A stretch of 64,000 nucleotides of DNA, taken from positions 62,001 through 126,000 of the forward strand of contig CAKSEH010000002.1 in NCBI GenBank assembly GCA_934446475.1, given 5' to 3'. Position numbers and translations under genes: made by a program. The notes beneath the pieces were generated by a model. It ran no database searches and was not told where the DNA came from. It saw only the letters and a list, made by a program, of their open reading frames with translations. Shown one piece after another: positions 13,402 to 21,283 of this stretch (positions within the stretch are counted from its first letter, which is position 1; every line of letters starts with the position of its first letter). This stretch comes from an uncultured Eubacteriales bacterium (GTDB lineage Bacteria; Bacillota; Clostridia; Oscillospirales; Acutalibacteraceae).

Positions 13402-14523
13402 ATGGAATTCATTAAATTCCTGTATTCAAATGTGGCTGAGAATTTTGATCCACGTATGCTCATTATGTGGGCTATAGGCGGATTGCTTATTTTTCTTGCC
13501 ATAAAAAAGGATATGGAACCCACCCTGCTTCTGCCGATCGGATTCGGCGCTATACTCGTAAACCTGCCACTGTCGGGTGCTGTTGATCAGGGGACTCACC
13601 AGGGTGCTTTGAGCATACTTTACAATGCGGGAATAGCTAACGAACTTTTCCCACTGATACTTTTTATCGGTATCGGAGCGATGATTGACTTCGGTCCCAT
13701 TCTTTCAAACCCAAAACTTATGATATTCGGCGCCGCAGCACAGTTCGGTATTTTCTTTACTCTTTGTACCGCATCGATGTTCTTTGATATAAAGGATGCC
13801 GCTTCCATAGCCGTAATAGGTGCGGCGGACGGACCTACTTCAATAGTAGTGGCTCAGGCACTGCACTCGGAATATCTCGGAGCAATAATGGTTGCCGCAT
13901 ATTCCTATATGGCGCTTGTTCCCATCATTCAACCGCCCGTTATAAAGCTTCTTACAACAAAAAAAGAAAGACTTATACGTATGCCTTATCATCCCAAAGA
14001 AGTCTCAAAACTCACAAGGATCCTCTTCCCTATCATAATAACGGTTATATCGGGTATCGTGGCGCCGGATTCGGTTGCGCTTGTCGGATTTTTAATGTTC
14101 GGTAATCTTATCAGAGAATGCGGAGTTTTGAATTCACTTTCAGAAACAGCGCAAAAGGTTCTTGCAAATCTTATAACACTTCTCCTCGGTATAACGATAG
14201 CTTCCCAGATGCAATACAATCAGTTTTTAAGACCCCAAACGCTGATTATTCTCCTGCTCGGACTTGTTGCTTTCATCTTTGATACCGCAGGCGGTGTTTT
14301 ATTTGCAAAGTTTTTAAACATTTTCCTTAAAAACAAGGTCAATCCTATGATAGGTGCCGCAGGTATATCCGCATTCCCAATGTCGGGAAGAATAGTTCAT
14401 AAAATGGGCCTTGCCGAAGACAATCAGAACTTTTTGCTTATGCACTCAATGGGTGTTAATGTCTCGGGACAGATAGCGTCGGTCATAGCAGGCGGTCTGA
14501 TCCTTAACTTCTTTAATCACTGA
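13402..14523 (+). CDS. Sodium-ion-translocating decarboxylase beta-subunit homologue (OadB/GcdB/MmdB family)
   Basis: A 373-residue protein with about nine to eleven membrane segments. In known complexes the beta subunit couples decarboxylation of a biotin-bound carboxyl group to Na+ export. Family signatures are FLAIKKDMEPTLLLPIGFGA, FIGIGAMIDFGP, the conserved Asp segment GAADGPTSIV and MGVNVSGQIASVIAGG. A GGAGA site precedes ATG 13402. A gamma-like small subunit follows after 15 bases, but no carboxyltransferase alpha subunit or biotin carrier is nearby. Control by a Mn2+-type riboswitch is unexpected for this family and suggests a metal-linked transport role. Confidence 0.9.
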   Translation: MEFIKFLYSNVAENFDPRMLIMWAIGGLLIFLAIKKDMEPTLLLPIGFGAILVNLPLSGAVDQGTHQGALSILYNAGIANELFPLILFIGIGAMIDFGPILSNPKLMIFGAAAQFGIFFTLCTASMFFDIKDAASIAVIGAADGPTSIVVAQALHSEYLGAIMVAAYSYMALVPIIQPPVIKLLTTKKERLIRMPYHPKEVSKLTRILFPIIITVISGIVAPDSVALVGFLMFGNLIRECGVLNSLSETAQKVLANLITLLLGITIASQMQYNQFLRPQTLIILLLGLVAFIFDTAGGVLFAKFLNIFLKNKVNPMIGAAGISAFPMSGRIVHKMGLAEDNQNFLLMHSMGVNVSGQIASVIAGGLILNFFNH

Positions 14524-14538
14524 TAGGAGGAATTTTAA

Positions 14539-14682
14539 ATGAATATAAATTTTGATCCTCAGGCATTTTTAAAAAATCTACCCTATATGGCAAAAGGTAT
14601 GCTCGGAATTTTTGTTGTTATCGGAATAATCATTTTGATAACAGTGATATTAAATTCAATATCATCAAACAAGAATAAATAA
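14539..14682 (+). CDS. Minimal OadG-like gamma subunit (47 aa)
   Basis: A 47-residue protein starting at ATG 14539 with TAGGAGG ten bases upstream. A short amphipathic start is followed by one membrane segment (about residues 19-38, KGMLGIFVVIGIIILI) and a polar Asn/Lys tail. The pattern matches the membrane anchor of OadG/GcdD gamma subunits, without their longer Pro-rich or zinc-binding tail. It lies 15 bases after the beta-subunit gene and before a strong terminator, so the two form a two-gene operon. Confidence 0.65.
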   Translation: MNINFDPQAFLKNLPYMAKGMLGIFVVIGIIILITVILNSISSNKNK

Positions 14683-14695
14683 TAAGTAACGAATA

Positions 14696-14742
14696 AAAAC
14701 ACCGGTGTTTGATTTTTAAGTTTCAAACACCGGTGTTTTTTA
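14696..14742 (+). terminator. Terminator of the sodium-pump operon
   Basis: A 17-bp stem (14696-14712 with 14722-14738) with the core CACCGGTG is followed by a T run. Confidence 0.92.
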
Positions 14743-14772
14743 GAATTAAACATTCTTTTGATTTATCATATA

Positions 14773-15444
14773 TCAGTTATATGATTTATTGTTTTTAACT
14801 ATAAAATTTCTTTGATTTATAGTGTCCTTTACAGCACTTAAAGCTGTTTCAAAATCAAAATCGTCAGATTTGCAACCGTCCGACAGTTCCTGAAGCTGGA
14901 GAAGTAATTTTTCATCCATCGGACTTTGAACGCCGTCGTCCATAAACCGTATATCTTCGTCAAGTTTTTTAAGCTGTTCATAATATTTTTTGCCCGATTC
15001 CGAGTTCATTATAGACTGAACAACTGCTCTGGAGCGAAGCAACGAACGCTTAGAAACGTTCAGTTTTGCCCTTTCTTCCTCTTTATTATCAGAAGTGTTG
15101 TATGCGACTATAACTGCTATAACAGCAATAGCAAAAGTTACCACATAAATTGCTATAAAGGTTTTAAGCATAAACTTAAGCACGAGCGAATTTATGAATA
15201 CAACGGAAATAAGGAGCGTTAAAACAGTCTGAATAAGCGAGACTATCGCACCGGACACACGGTGAGGATTCCCTGCGGCAGCCGCAAAAGCCGCCGTTGT
15301 TACTGCCTCCGACAATATTGTGAATATAAGCGCAATCCAACAAATCGGAACCTTAAAAATACTGTCACAAAAAAGAATATATACGGCAGCCGTAACAATT
15401 GCGGCTATAAGACCGCATACAACTGTTATGTTTCTGTTCTTCAT
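14773..15444 (-). CDS. Membrane protein with cytoplasmic helical tail, unknown function
   Basis: A 223-residue protein with four membrane segments in its first 125 residues. A long charged C-terminal domain follows (about 130-223), probably helical, with KEEERAKLNVSKRSLLRSR and KKYYEQLKKLDEDIRFMDDG. I do not recognise a family. ATG 15444 was chosen because GGGAGG lies seven bases upstream; a longer reading to 15492 would overlap the upstream gene. It starts 17 bases after the SPFH/zinc-ribbon gene and is probably co-transcribed, so the two may work together at the membrane. Confidence 0.7.
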   Translation of the reverse strand: MKNRNITVVCGLIAAIVTAAVYILFCDSIFKVPICWIALIFTILSEAVTTAAFAAAAGNPHRVSGAIVSLIQTVLTLLISVVFINSLVLKFMLKTFIAIYVVTFAIAVIAVIVAYNTSDNKEEERAKLNVSKRSLLRSRAVVQSIMNSESGKKYYEQLKKLDEDIRFMDDGVQSPMDEKLLLQLQELSDGCKSDDFDFETALSAVKDTINQRNFIVKNNKSYN

Positions 15445-15461
15445 ATTACAGACCTCCCATA

Positions 15462-16742
15462 TTATTCCGTTTTCATTCCGCACTCGGGGCAAAATTTAGC
15501 ATTTGGTGACAAATCGGAACCGCAGCCCGGACATTTTTGAGTTAGGCTTGCGCCGCATTCGGGACAAAACTTCGATAAAGGATCTATCGCTTTTCCGCAT
15601 TTCGGACACGCAATCGGCATTTTAGCACCGCATTTGGGGCATTCTGTTGCGCCGTCCGCAACATCTGCTTTACAGTTCGGGCAAGGATTATATCTGTCCC
15701 CGCACTCGGGGCAGAACTTTGTACCCAATTTATATTTATTTCCGCAGGATGAGCAAATTATCATACCGTCGCCGGCAGCGGTGTCGGCTCCGCACTCCGG
15801 ACAAAATTTTACGCTCTCAGGTACTGATTTCCCGCAATTCAGACACTTTTTGGTTTTTGCATTTTCTTCCATAGAAGACTGCATTGCCTTTGCTTTATCG
15901 CCGATTGCGCCGCCTATTCCGAACCCCATACCGAGACCTATTCCCGAGCCCATAACAGCACCCGCTGTTCCGTTATTATCGGCAGCAGTTTCAAGTGTAT
16001 CAAAAGTTCTTTCCTGCTGATAATCATAGCCTATAATATCCATCTCGGCTCTCTTGGCAAGAGCAGCCTTAAGTTGTTTTACCGCAGGGTCGTTTTCGGG
16101 AACGTTTATATCGTTAACATAAAATGAGACAAGATCGATTCCGTAGTCGCCGAGTACTCCTTTAAGCTGATTGCTTAAAGAGTCCGATATTTCATTCAAA
16201 TGCGCATTGATCTCAAGAACCGAAATTTTTGAATTTACGAGACTTGAAGAAATACTGTCTTTAACACGGGTTATGTAAAGTCCTTTAAAATAGTCTGTCA
16301 GTGTATTGCGATTAAAGAATTTCATAGTTCCCACGAGTTTTATGAGGAATCTTTTGGGATCTGCAATCTGAATGCCGAACTGACCGAAAGCCCTGACGGG
16401 AATGAAAACGTGATATTTCGGATCCTGAATCTGTATCGGCGACGCAGTTCCCCATTTTATATCAAGGGTAAATGCTTTATTTATAAACCATACTTCAGCC
16501 GAAAACGGTGATTTTTTACCGAACGGAAGATTTATGAATTTTTGCAGCACCGGAATATTATCTGTAGATAAAACATATCTTCCGGGACCGAAAACATCAG
16601 TGATTTGACCGTTTTTAAGAAGAATCGCTTCCTGTGCTTCGTTTACGATAAGCTGAGACCAGGTAGCAAGTTCGGAATTCGGGAATTTCCACGCAAATAT
16701 ATCTGCGGAAGAATCAAATTTAATTACATCGGCTATAGCCAT
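15462..16742 (-). CDS. SPFH-domain protein with five C-terminal zinc ribbons
   Basis: A 426-residue protein. Residues 1 to about 270 are an SPFH (band-7-like) domain of the type annotated as virion core protein or YdjI, including FGPGRYVLSTDNIPVL and the coiled region up to YGIDLVSFYVNDI. A Gly/Ala/Met-rich hydrophobic segment follows (about 275-300). Then come five CxxC-CxxC zinc ribbons, four of them ending CPECG or CPKCG. In Bacillus, YdjI helps recruit the PspA stress protein to membranes; that parallel is inference. ATG 16742 sits seven bases after GGGGG; ATG 16748 is too close to it. A four-segment membrane protein follows downstream. Confidence 0.85.
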   Translation of the reverse strand: MAIADVIKFDSSADIFAWKFPNSELATWSQLIVNEAQEAILLKNGQITDVFGPGRYVLSTDNIPVLQKFINLPFGKKSPFSAEVWFINKAFTLDIKWGTASPIQIQDPKYHVFIPVRAFGQFGIQIADPKRFLIKLVGTMKFFNRNTLTDYFKGLYITRVKDSISSSLVNSKISVLEINAHLNEISDSLSNQLKGVLGDYGIDLVSFYVNDINVPENDPAVKQLKAALAKRAEMDIIGYDYQQERTFDTLETAADNNGTAGAVMGSGIGLGMGFGIGGAIGDKAKAMQSSMEENAKTKKCLNCGKSVPESVKFCPECGADTAAGDGMIICSSCGNKYKLGTKFCPECGDRYNPCPNCKADVADGATECPKCGAKMPIACPKCGKAIDPLSKFCPECGASLTQKCPGCGSDLSPNAKFCPECGMKTE

Positions 16743-16886
16743 TATCATACCCCCTATAGTTTATTTTATGATATCACAAAGTAATATTCCCTGTCAACAA
16801 AAAGTAGTTAAATGCACCAAAAAAGCCTTGAAATGCAACAAATTCTATGCTATACTGAATTTAAATGAATTAAAGGTGGTATTTCA

Positions 16887-17300
16887 ATGGATAACTTATG
16901 TCCTCAGTGCGGAGCGCCAATCCAAAACGGTGCCACAAAGTGCCAGTATTGCGGCGCTTCTGTTCAGGCGGCAGCTCCTGCTTCTTCACAGAATACGCAA
17001 AACGCACAGGCGCAGCAGCCGGTAATAATAGTTCAAAACGGAACTGCTCAGCAGGTATCATATTCCGACCCGAGACAGTTCTGGCCTATAAAGAGCAAAA
17101 TTGCAGCAGGTGTGCTCGCTATATTACTCGGGGGACTCGGAATACATAAATTTTATCTCGGCAAGGTAGGCTCCGGCATTCTTTATCTTTTATTCTGCTG
17201 GACCGGAATTCCGGCAATAGTAGGATTGATCGAAGGAATTATCCTTCTCTGCTCAAACGATGAGAATTTCGAGCTCAAATATCAGGTAAGGTCTCATTAG
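16887..17300 (+). CDS. Zinc-ribbon and TM2-domain protein
   Basis: A 137-residue protein. Residues 5-24 form a zinc ribbon (CPQCG...CQYCG), a Gln/Ala-rich linker follows, and the C-terminal half is a TM2 domain: two membrane helices joined by a short turn with GGLGIHKFYLGK and the downstream G-I-L-Y-L-L-F-C-W-T. The site AAGGTGGT precedes ATG 16887. TM2 proteins are widespread and poorly understood. It is divergent from the SPFH gene (about 145 bases between starts), and together they form a cluster of zinc-ribbon membrane proteins. Confidence 0.85.
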   Translation: MDNLCPQCGAPIQNGATKCQYCGASVQAAAPASSQNTQNAQAQQPVIIVQNGTAQQVSYSDPRQFWPIKSKIAAGVLAILLGGLGIHKFYLGKVGSGILYLLFCWTGIPAIVGLIEGIILLCSNDENFELKYQVRSH

Positions 17301-17352
17301 TGTCCTGTTTGTTGTAATTTTCACTTTGAATAAATTACACATATACATAAAA

Positions 17353-17380
17353 AGCCCTCGGCAGTTTGCCAAGGGCTTAA
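17353..17380. terminator. Terminator between convergent genes
   Basis: AGCCCTCGGCA and TGCCAAGGGCT pair across a short TTT loop, with T-rich flanks on both strands. It serves the TM2 gene from the left and the rpsF-ssb-rpsR operon from the right. Confidence 0.85.
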
Positions 17381-17388
17381 AGTTTTTA

Positions 17389-17628
17389 TCAATCGTTTGA
17401 GTAAGGAAGAAGAGCTATCTGGCGAGCACGCTTAATTGCGGTTGTAAGTTCACGCTGGTGCTTTGCACAGGTGCCGGTTGCACGGCGAGGAAGTATTTTT
17501 GCACGCTCCGAAACAAATTTACGAAGACGAGCTACATCCTTATAATCAATTTCTTCTACTCTATCTGCACAGAAATGGCATATCTTTCTGCGAGCCTTTC
17601 TGCGAACCGCTCTATCGGTCTTTTCCAC
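17389..17628 (-). CDS. rpsR: Ribosomal protein bS18
   Basis: A 79-residue small-subunit ribosomal protein, ending the rpsF-ssb-rpsR operon. The sequence has the family core KICHFCADR, IDYKDVARLRKFVSERAKILPRR and TGTCAKHQRELTTAIKRAR. The three Cys (CHFC and TGTC) with the nearby His correspond to the zinc-binding (C+) form. It binds bS6 on the platform of the 30S subunit. The start has AAGGAGG upstream. Confidence 0.98.
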   Translation of the reverse strand: MEKTDRAVRRKARRKICHFCADRVEEIDYKDVARLRKFVSERAKILPRRATGTCAKHQRELTTAIKRARQIALLPYSND

Positions 17629-17654
17629 TTTAAATTTCCTCCTTTAAGGTTAAA

Positions 17655-18083
17655 TCAAAACGGAAGATCATCATCCAAATCCGAATCAACTTCTGCAAAA
17701 TCTCCTGCAGATGCATTGCTGAATGAAGCGTTTTCACTGACAACAGCACCTGATGATGCTCCGTCTCTTTTTGATTCAACAAACTGGACATTGTTGGCAA
17801 CAACCTCAAAAGCTGTGCGGTTATTACCGTTTTTATCGGTATATTTACGGGTCTGAATAGAGCCCTCTATACCGATCATACTGCCCTTTTTGAAATATTT
17901 GGTTATAAACTCCGCCGTCTGACGCCAGGCTACAATGTTGATGAAATCGGTCTGAGCCTCTTCACCTGCTTTATAGCGCCTGCCTACGGCAATCGAGAAA
18001 GAAGTTACGGATATACCGTTGGGAGTTGTTTTAAGTTCGGGGTCTGCAGTGAGACGACCGGTTAAAACTACAATGTTAAACAT
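17655..18083 (-). CDS. ssb: Single-stranded DNA-binding protein
   Basis: A 142-residue SSB. The OB fold covers residues 1 to about 105 with VVLTGRLTADPELK, FSIAVGRRY and the aromatic DNA contacts in FINIVAWRQTAEF. A flexible Ser/Ala linker follows, then the acidic C-terminal tip DDDLPF that docks replication and repair proteins. It protects single-stranded DNA during replication and recombination. Its place between rpsF and rpsR is the standard Firmicute arrangement. Confidence 0.98.
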   Translation of the reverse strand: MFNIVVLTGRLTADPELKTTPNGISVTSFSIAVGRRYKAGEEAQTDFINIVAWRQTAEFITKYFKKGSMIGIEGSIQTRKYTDKNGNNRTAFEVVANNVQFVESKRDGASSGAVVSENASFSNASAGDFAEVDSDLDDDLPF

Positions 18084-18098
18084 CTTTATTTTCCTCCA

Positions 18099-18380
18099 TT
18101 ACTTCTTAACGGTCATAACACGGAGAACACCGTCTGTTATGCCGGCTACACGCTCAAGCTCGGCAGGAAACGCTGCATCGGCTGTGAAGGTATAGAAAAC
18201 ATAATAACCTTCAGTCTCATCATTAACGAGATAAGCAAGACGACGCTTGCCCCAATCGTCAACATTTTCGACAGTGCCGTTCTTGGCGATGAGATCGTTG
18301 AATTTTTCTTTAAGTGCGGCAATTGCTTCATCACCGTTCTTTACAGAAAAAATCAGGGTTGATTCATACTTGTTTGTCAT
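18099..18380 (-). CDS. rpsF: Ribosomal protein bS6
   Basis: A 93-residue small-subunit protein, first gene of the operon with ssb and rpsR. It has the ferredoxin-like fold pattern of bS6, with YESTLIFSV at the start, VDDWGKRRLAYLVNDETEGYYV in the middle and VLRVMTVKK at the end. A strong AAGGAGG site precedes the start. The 76-base leader may be a target for feedback by the S6:S18 pair. Confidence 0.98.
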   Translation of the reverse strand: MTNKYESTLIFSVKNGDEAIAALKEKFNDLIAKNGTVENVDDWGKRRLAYLVNDETEGYYVFYTFTADAAFPAELERVAGITDGVLRVMTVKK

Positions 18381-18491
18381 ATTGTTGCACCTCCTTATGG
18401 ACTGTTGGCTTCGAAATTAAGCGAAGCAAGGAGCTAAACCTTAAATTCGGTCAGCAACCTGTATTATAGCAGAAACAGACTGTAAAGTCAA
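18381..18491 (-). promoter_or_regulatory. rpsF promoter and possible S6:S18 leader
   Basis: On the minus strand TTGACT (18491-18486), a 17-base spacer and TATAAT (18468-18463) give a strong promoter. The leader of about 76 bases contains GACCGAATTTAAGGTTTAG and a 6-bp hairpin GCTTCG/CGAAGC. Many bacteria carry an S6:S18-binding RNA here with a conserved CCG; a CCG is present, but I could not confirm the full fold. The promoter is secure, the feedback site is tentative. Confidence 0.6.
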
Positions 18492-18503
18492 TCTTTTTTT
18501 AGT

Positions 18504-21131
18504 TTATAATATCTCAAACATCATTTTTATATAAGCAACAAGGTCATTTGCATCAAATTGCCTGTCTTTATTGATATCCGCAGCGAATATACTGCAGCTG
18601 ATATTTCCGGTTCCGGCAAGAGTCTTTTTAATTCTTACAAGATCACGGATGTCTATAAAACCGTCTCCGTTTGTATCGCCGACATCAAAGAAATTCGACA
18701 CAGCGGAAATTTTTCCTTCAACAAATGTAACATTGCATACCTTTTCGGCGCCTTCAACATTATAAACATACTCAAAGTTTCCGCTGTTTGCGTCGTTCAG
18801 AGAAGGTAAACAGTATATCGGGTCGAACATTTTACCTCGCTGTAAAGTTTCGTCGCTGATGAATTTTCCGGAGTCATAACCCGAAAAAGTTTCAATATCA
18901 AAGTTGTTTGTGACAAGATATTTTTTTATGGCGGTCTTAAGATTTTCGGCATCAAAAATCAATATATCACAGTTATCTTCGTTTTGCGAAAATTCGGCGT
19001 CTACCAACTCACGGGAATGAAGCCATCCGGCAATGAACTTGATGTTGCTTTCATCAACAACACCGTTGTAACCGTCTATATATAAAAGTTCCATTATCCT
19101 GCAAAACTCTTCTATATTTTCATTCGTGTTAATTAAATCCAAATCACTGCCGGTAATGTAAAATTTTCTGCCGCAGAATTCAATTGAAAATTCTGTATAA
19201 TAAGAAGTTGTCTTTTTATATTCAACTGTGAGTGTATACATACCGTACGGCGTTTCAAAAGTACCCTCTACACCGTTGGTACCGTCAAGAGAGGAAATAT
19301 AAGATGTAACAGTAAGTCCGTTATTTAAACTGAAAATACGCTCGGAATTATCTGAATAAACAACCTTAAAGCTTGACGAAGTTCCGTAACCGTCCAACGG
19401 TTTTTTAAGCATTAAGACATCGGTAATGCTTACATCTTTTACAGAAAGCTGATATTCTGCGCTTAAACCGTTCCACGATACCGTAAGCTTATTTTCACTG
19501 TCAACGCTGTATCCGAAGTAAAATCCCTTATCTGCGCCCATATCATTTTTGAGCTCGCCGTATCTGTAATAATCTCCCATTGTGAGCACAAGAGGTTCGT
19601 CTGCACTTGTATCCGATGATGTATGGAGAACGATTTCGGTTCCGTTGATTCTGAATTTTTCGCCGGGCAAGAGCTCGGATTTCGGAACAGAAAGCACTTC
19701 TGCGCTTATGTACGGATTCTCTGTTATTTTTACCGTTCCTTCCATAGGTTTGATACCGTTCATAGAAAGGGTATAACTGTGTTCGGTGCCTGCTTTCCAA
19801 GGAGTAGAAACAGAATACTGATCGTCATCTAAACCGAAATTCCCGTAATATTCAACGCCTATAAGATTGGCTAATGCCTCGGGAGTAACAAGTTCAACAG
19901 AACCGTCCTTAAAAGTTACCGCAAATCTGACAAGGTCTCTGTAATTATAGCCCGAACCCTCAAAATAAGTATTTTCCAAAATAGTTATCGGTGCAAGTTC
20001 ATAGCTTGAAACTCTGCTTTCGATTATTGTTATCGGGATCGCAAGCCTTCTGCCGAAAACATAAATGAAAAATTCGTGGTTTCCGGGCTCCCATTGGTTA
20101 TCGCTGCTCTGATCCGAACTGAGCGAAGGATAATATCCGAATTTACTTTCAAATTCATTTCGACCGTATGCAACGGCATAAGATGAATTTTTGAATTTAA
20201 ATACTATTCTGTAGTCACCGTTATAATAATAATTCTTTCTGCCGTTTTCATCTATGTCGCAGCTCGTACCTTCCGTAATCTTTGCACTGTCCGTATCATA
20301 ACTTAAGGAAATGTTTTCGATTGCATCCATAACAACGGTGTCGTAGTATTCCGATATCTTTGAACCTTGCGGCGCATAAACAATAACCGAAGCATCTTTA
20401 AAGATATCGTCGCCTATATCCGTCAGTGAAGCCGGAACAAACGCCGAATTGATACCGCCGCCGGCAAATGCACCGTCCCCAACAGAGATTACACCCTCGG
20501 GCAGTTCAATAAAGTTTAAATTGTATAATCCGTAAAAGGAAAATGCGCCGATACTTTTCAGAGTTGACGGCAATGTCAGAGCATACAGATAATCACGGCT
20601 GTTTTTAGCGTAAAAAGCATAAGGCGCTATAATTTCGGTTCCCTCGGGAACTGCATATGAATCGTTTTCGGACAATATGGGATACGATAATAATGTTTTG
20701 CCGTCCTTTGAAAAGAGCACTCCGTTAACCGACTTATAATACGGATTATCCCCTGCGACAGAGTATGATTTAACCTGACTTCCCATAAATGCTCTGCTGC
20801 CTATTTTCTTAATTGTTTTCGGAATTGATATTGTGTTTATTTCATTGTAATTCGAAAAAGTATCAGAAGCAATTTCGGTTACCGGAAGTTCACCTAAGTT
20901 ACTGTAATTGTAACTTTCAGGAATATCTATATTGAATTCGGAACCTTGTGATTGATAATAATAAAATCCCGTAAGCTGAAGCTCGGTTTTATTCTTGATC
21001 GGTGTAAAAATAAAATTTACCTCTACACCTGAATCATCTGCCGATGCAGAAAAAACAGGCAACCCCGCTGTGATAAGGATAAACGCCGTTAACAGGGAAA
21101 TTGTTTTCAGTAAGAATCTTCTTTTTTTCAA
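18504..21131 (-). CDS. Secreted BspA-type leucine-rich-repeat protein with C-terminal dockerin
   Basis: An exported protein of 875 residues from the TTG at 21131, which has AAGGGG eight bases upstream. An ATG at 21149 adds six residues but lacks a site. A signal peptide (KKRRF, hydrophobic core, ending SASA) leads into a BspA-like LRR_5 region (about 80-260: ITEIASDTFSNY, IKKIGSRAFMGS, LKSIGAFSFYG). Large beta-rich domains of the bacterial Ig type follow. The last 60 residues form a type I dockerin with two Ca2+ loops, DTNGDGFIDIRDL and DINKDRQFDANDL. Dockerins bind cohesins, so it probably joins a surface or cellulosome-like complex. Confidence 0.88.
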   Translation of the reverse strand: MKKRRFLLKTISLLTAFILITAGLPVFSASADDSGVEVNFIFTPIKNKTELQLTGFYYYQSQGSEFNIDIPESYNYSNLGELPVTEIASDTFSNYNEINTISIPKTIKKIGSRAFMGSQVKSYSVAGDNPYYKSVNGVLFSKDGKTLLSYPILSENDSYAVPEGTEIIAPYAFYAKNSRDYLYALTLPSTLKSIGAFSFYGLYNLNFIELPEGVISVGDGAFAGGGINSAFVPASLTDIGDDIFKDASVIVYAPQGSKISEYYDTVVMDAIENISLSYDTDSAKITEGTSCDIDENGRKNYYYNGDYRIVFKFKNSSYAVAYGRNEFESKFGYYPSLSSDQSSDNQWEPGNHEFFIYVFGRRLAIPITIIESRVSSYELAPITILENTYFEGSGYNYRDLVRFAVTFKDGSVELVTPEALANLIGVEYYGNFGLDDDQYSVSTPWKAGTEHSYTLSMNGIKPMEGTVKITENPYISAEVLSVPKSELLPGEKFRINGTEIVLHTSSDTSADEPLVLTMGDYYRYGELKNDMGADKGFYFGYSVDSENKLTVSWNGLSAEYQLSVKDVSITDVLMLKKPLDGYGTSSSFKVVYSDNSERIFSLNNGLTVTSYISSLDGTNGVEGTFETPYGMYTLTVEYKKTTSYYTEFSIEFCGRKFYITGSDLDLINTNENIEEFCRIMELLYIDGYNGVVDESNIKFIAGWLHSRELVDAEFSQNEDNCDILIFDAENLKTAIKKYLVTNNFDIETFSGYDSGKFISDETLQRGKMFDPIYCLPSLNDANSGNFEYVYNVEGAEKVCNVTFVEGKISAVSNFFDVGDTNGDGFIDIRDLVRIKKTLAGTGNISCSIFAADINKDRQFDANDLVAYIKMMFEIL

Positions 21132-21177
21132 CTTAAAAACCCCTTTCATACTAATAAAAATATCGGTATGTGTTTTG

Positions 21178-21206
21178 ATTATAACATTATTTCTTTTTCA
21201 TTTCAA
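21178..21206 (-). promoter_or_regulatory. Promoter of the LRR/dockerin gene
   Basis: On the minus strand TTGAAA (21206-21201), 17 bases, TATAAT (21183-21178). It is back-to-back with the coaX promoter, eight bases between the two -35 boxes. Confidence 0.75.
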
Positions 21207-21214
21207 GTTTGATG

Positions 21215-21243
21215 TTGATTTTACAGGCAAATTTAAGTATAAT
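21215..21243 (+). promoter_or_regulatory. Promoter of coaX
   Basis: TTGATT (21215-21220), a 17-base spacer and TATAAT (21238-21243), about 40 bases before the coaX start codon. Confidence 0.8.
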
Positions 21244-21283
21244 GACAGATATAAGGAAAAATGTATTTAAAGGAGGTTTTTTG

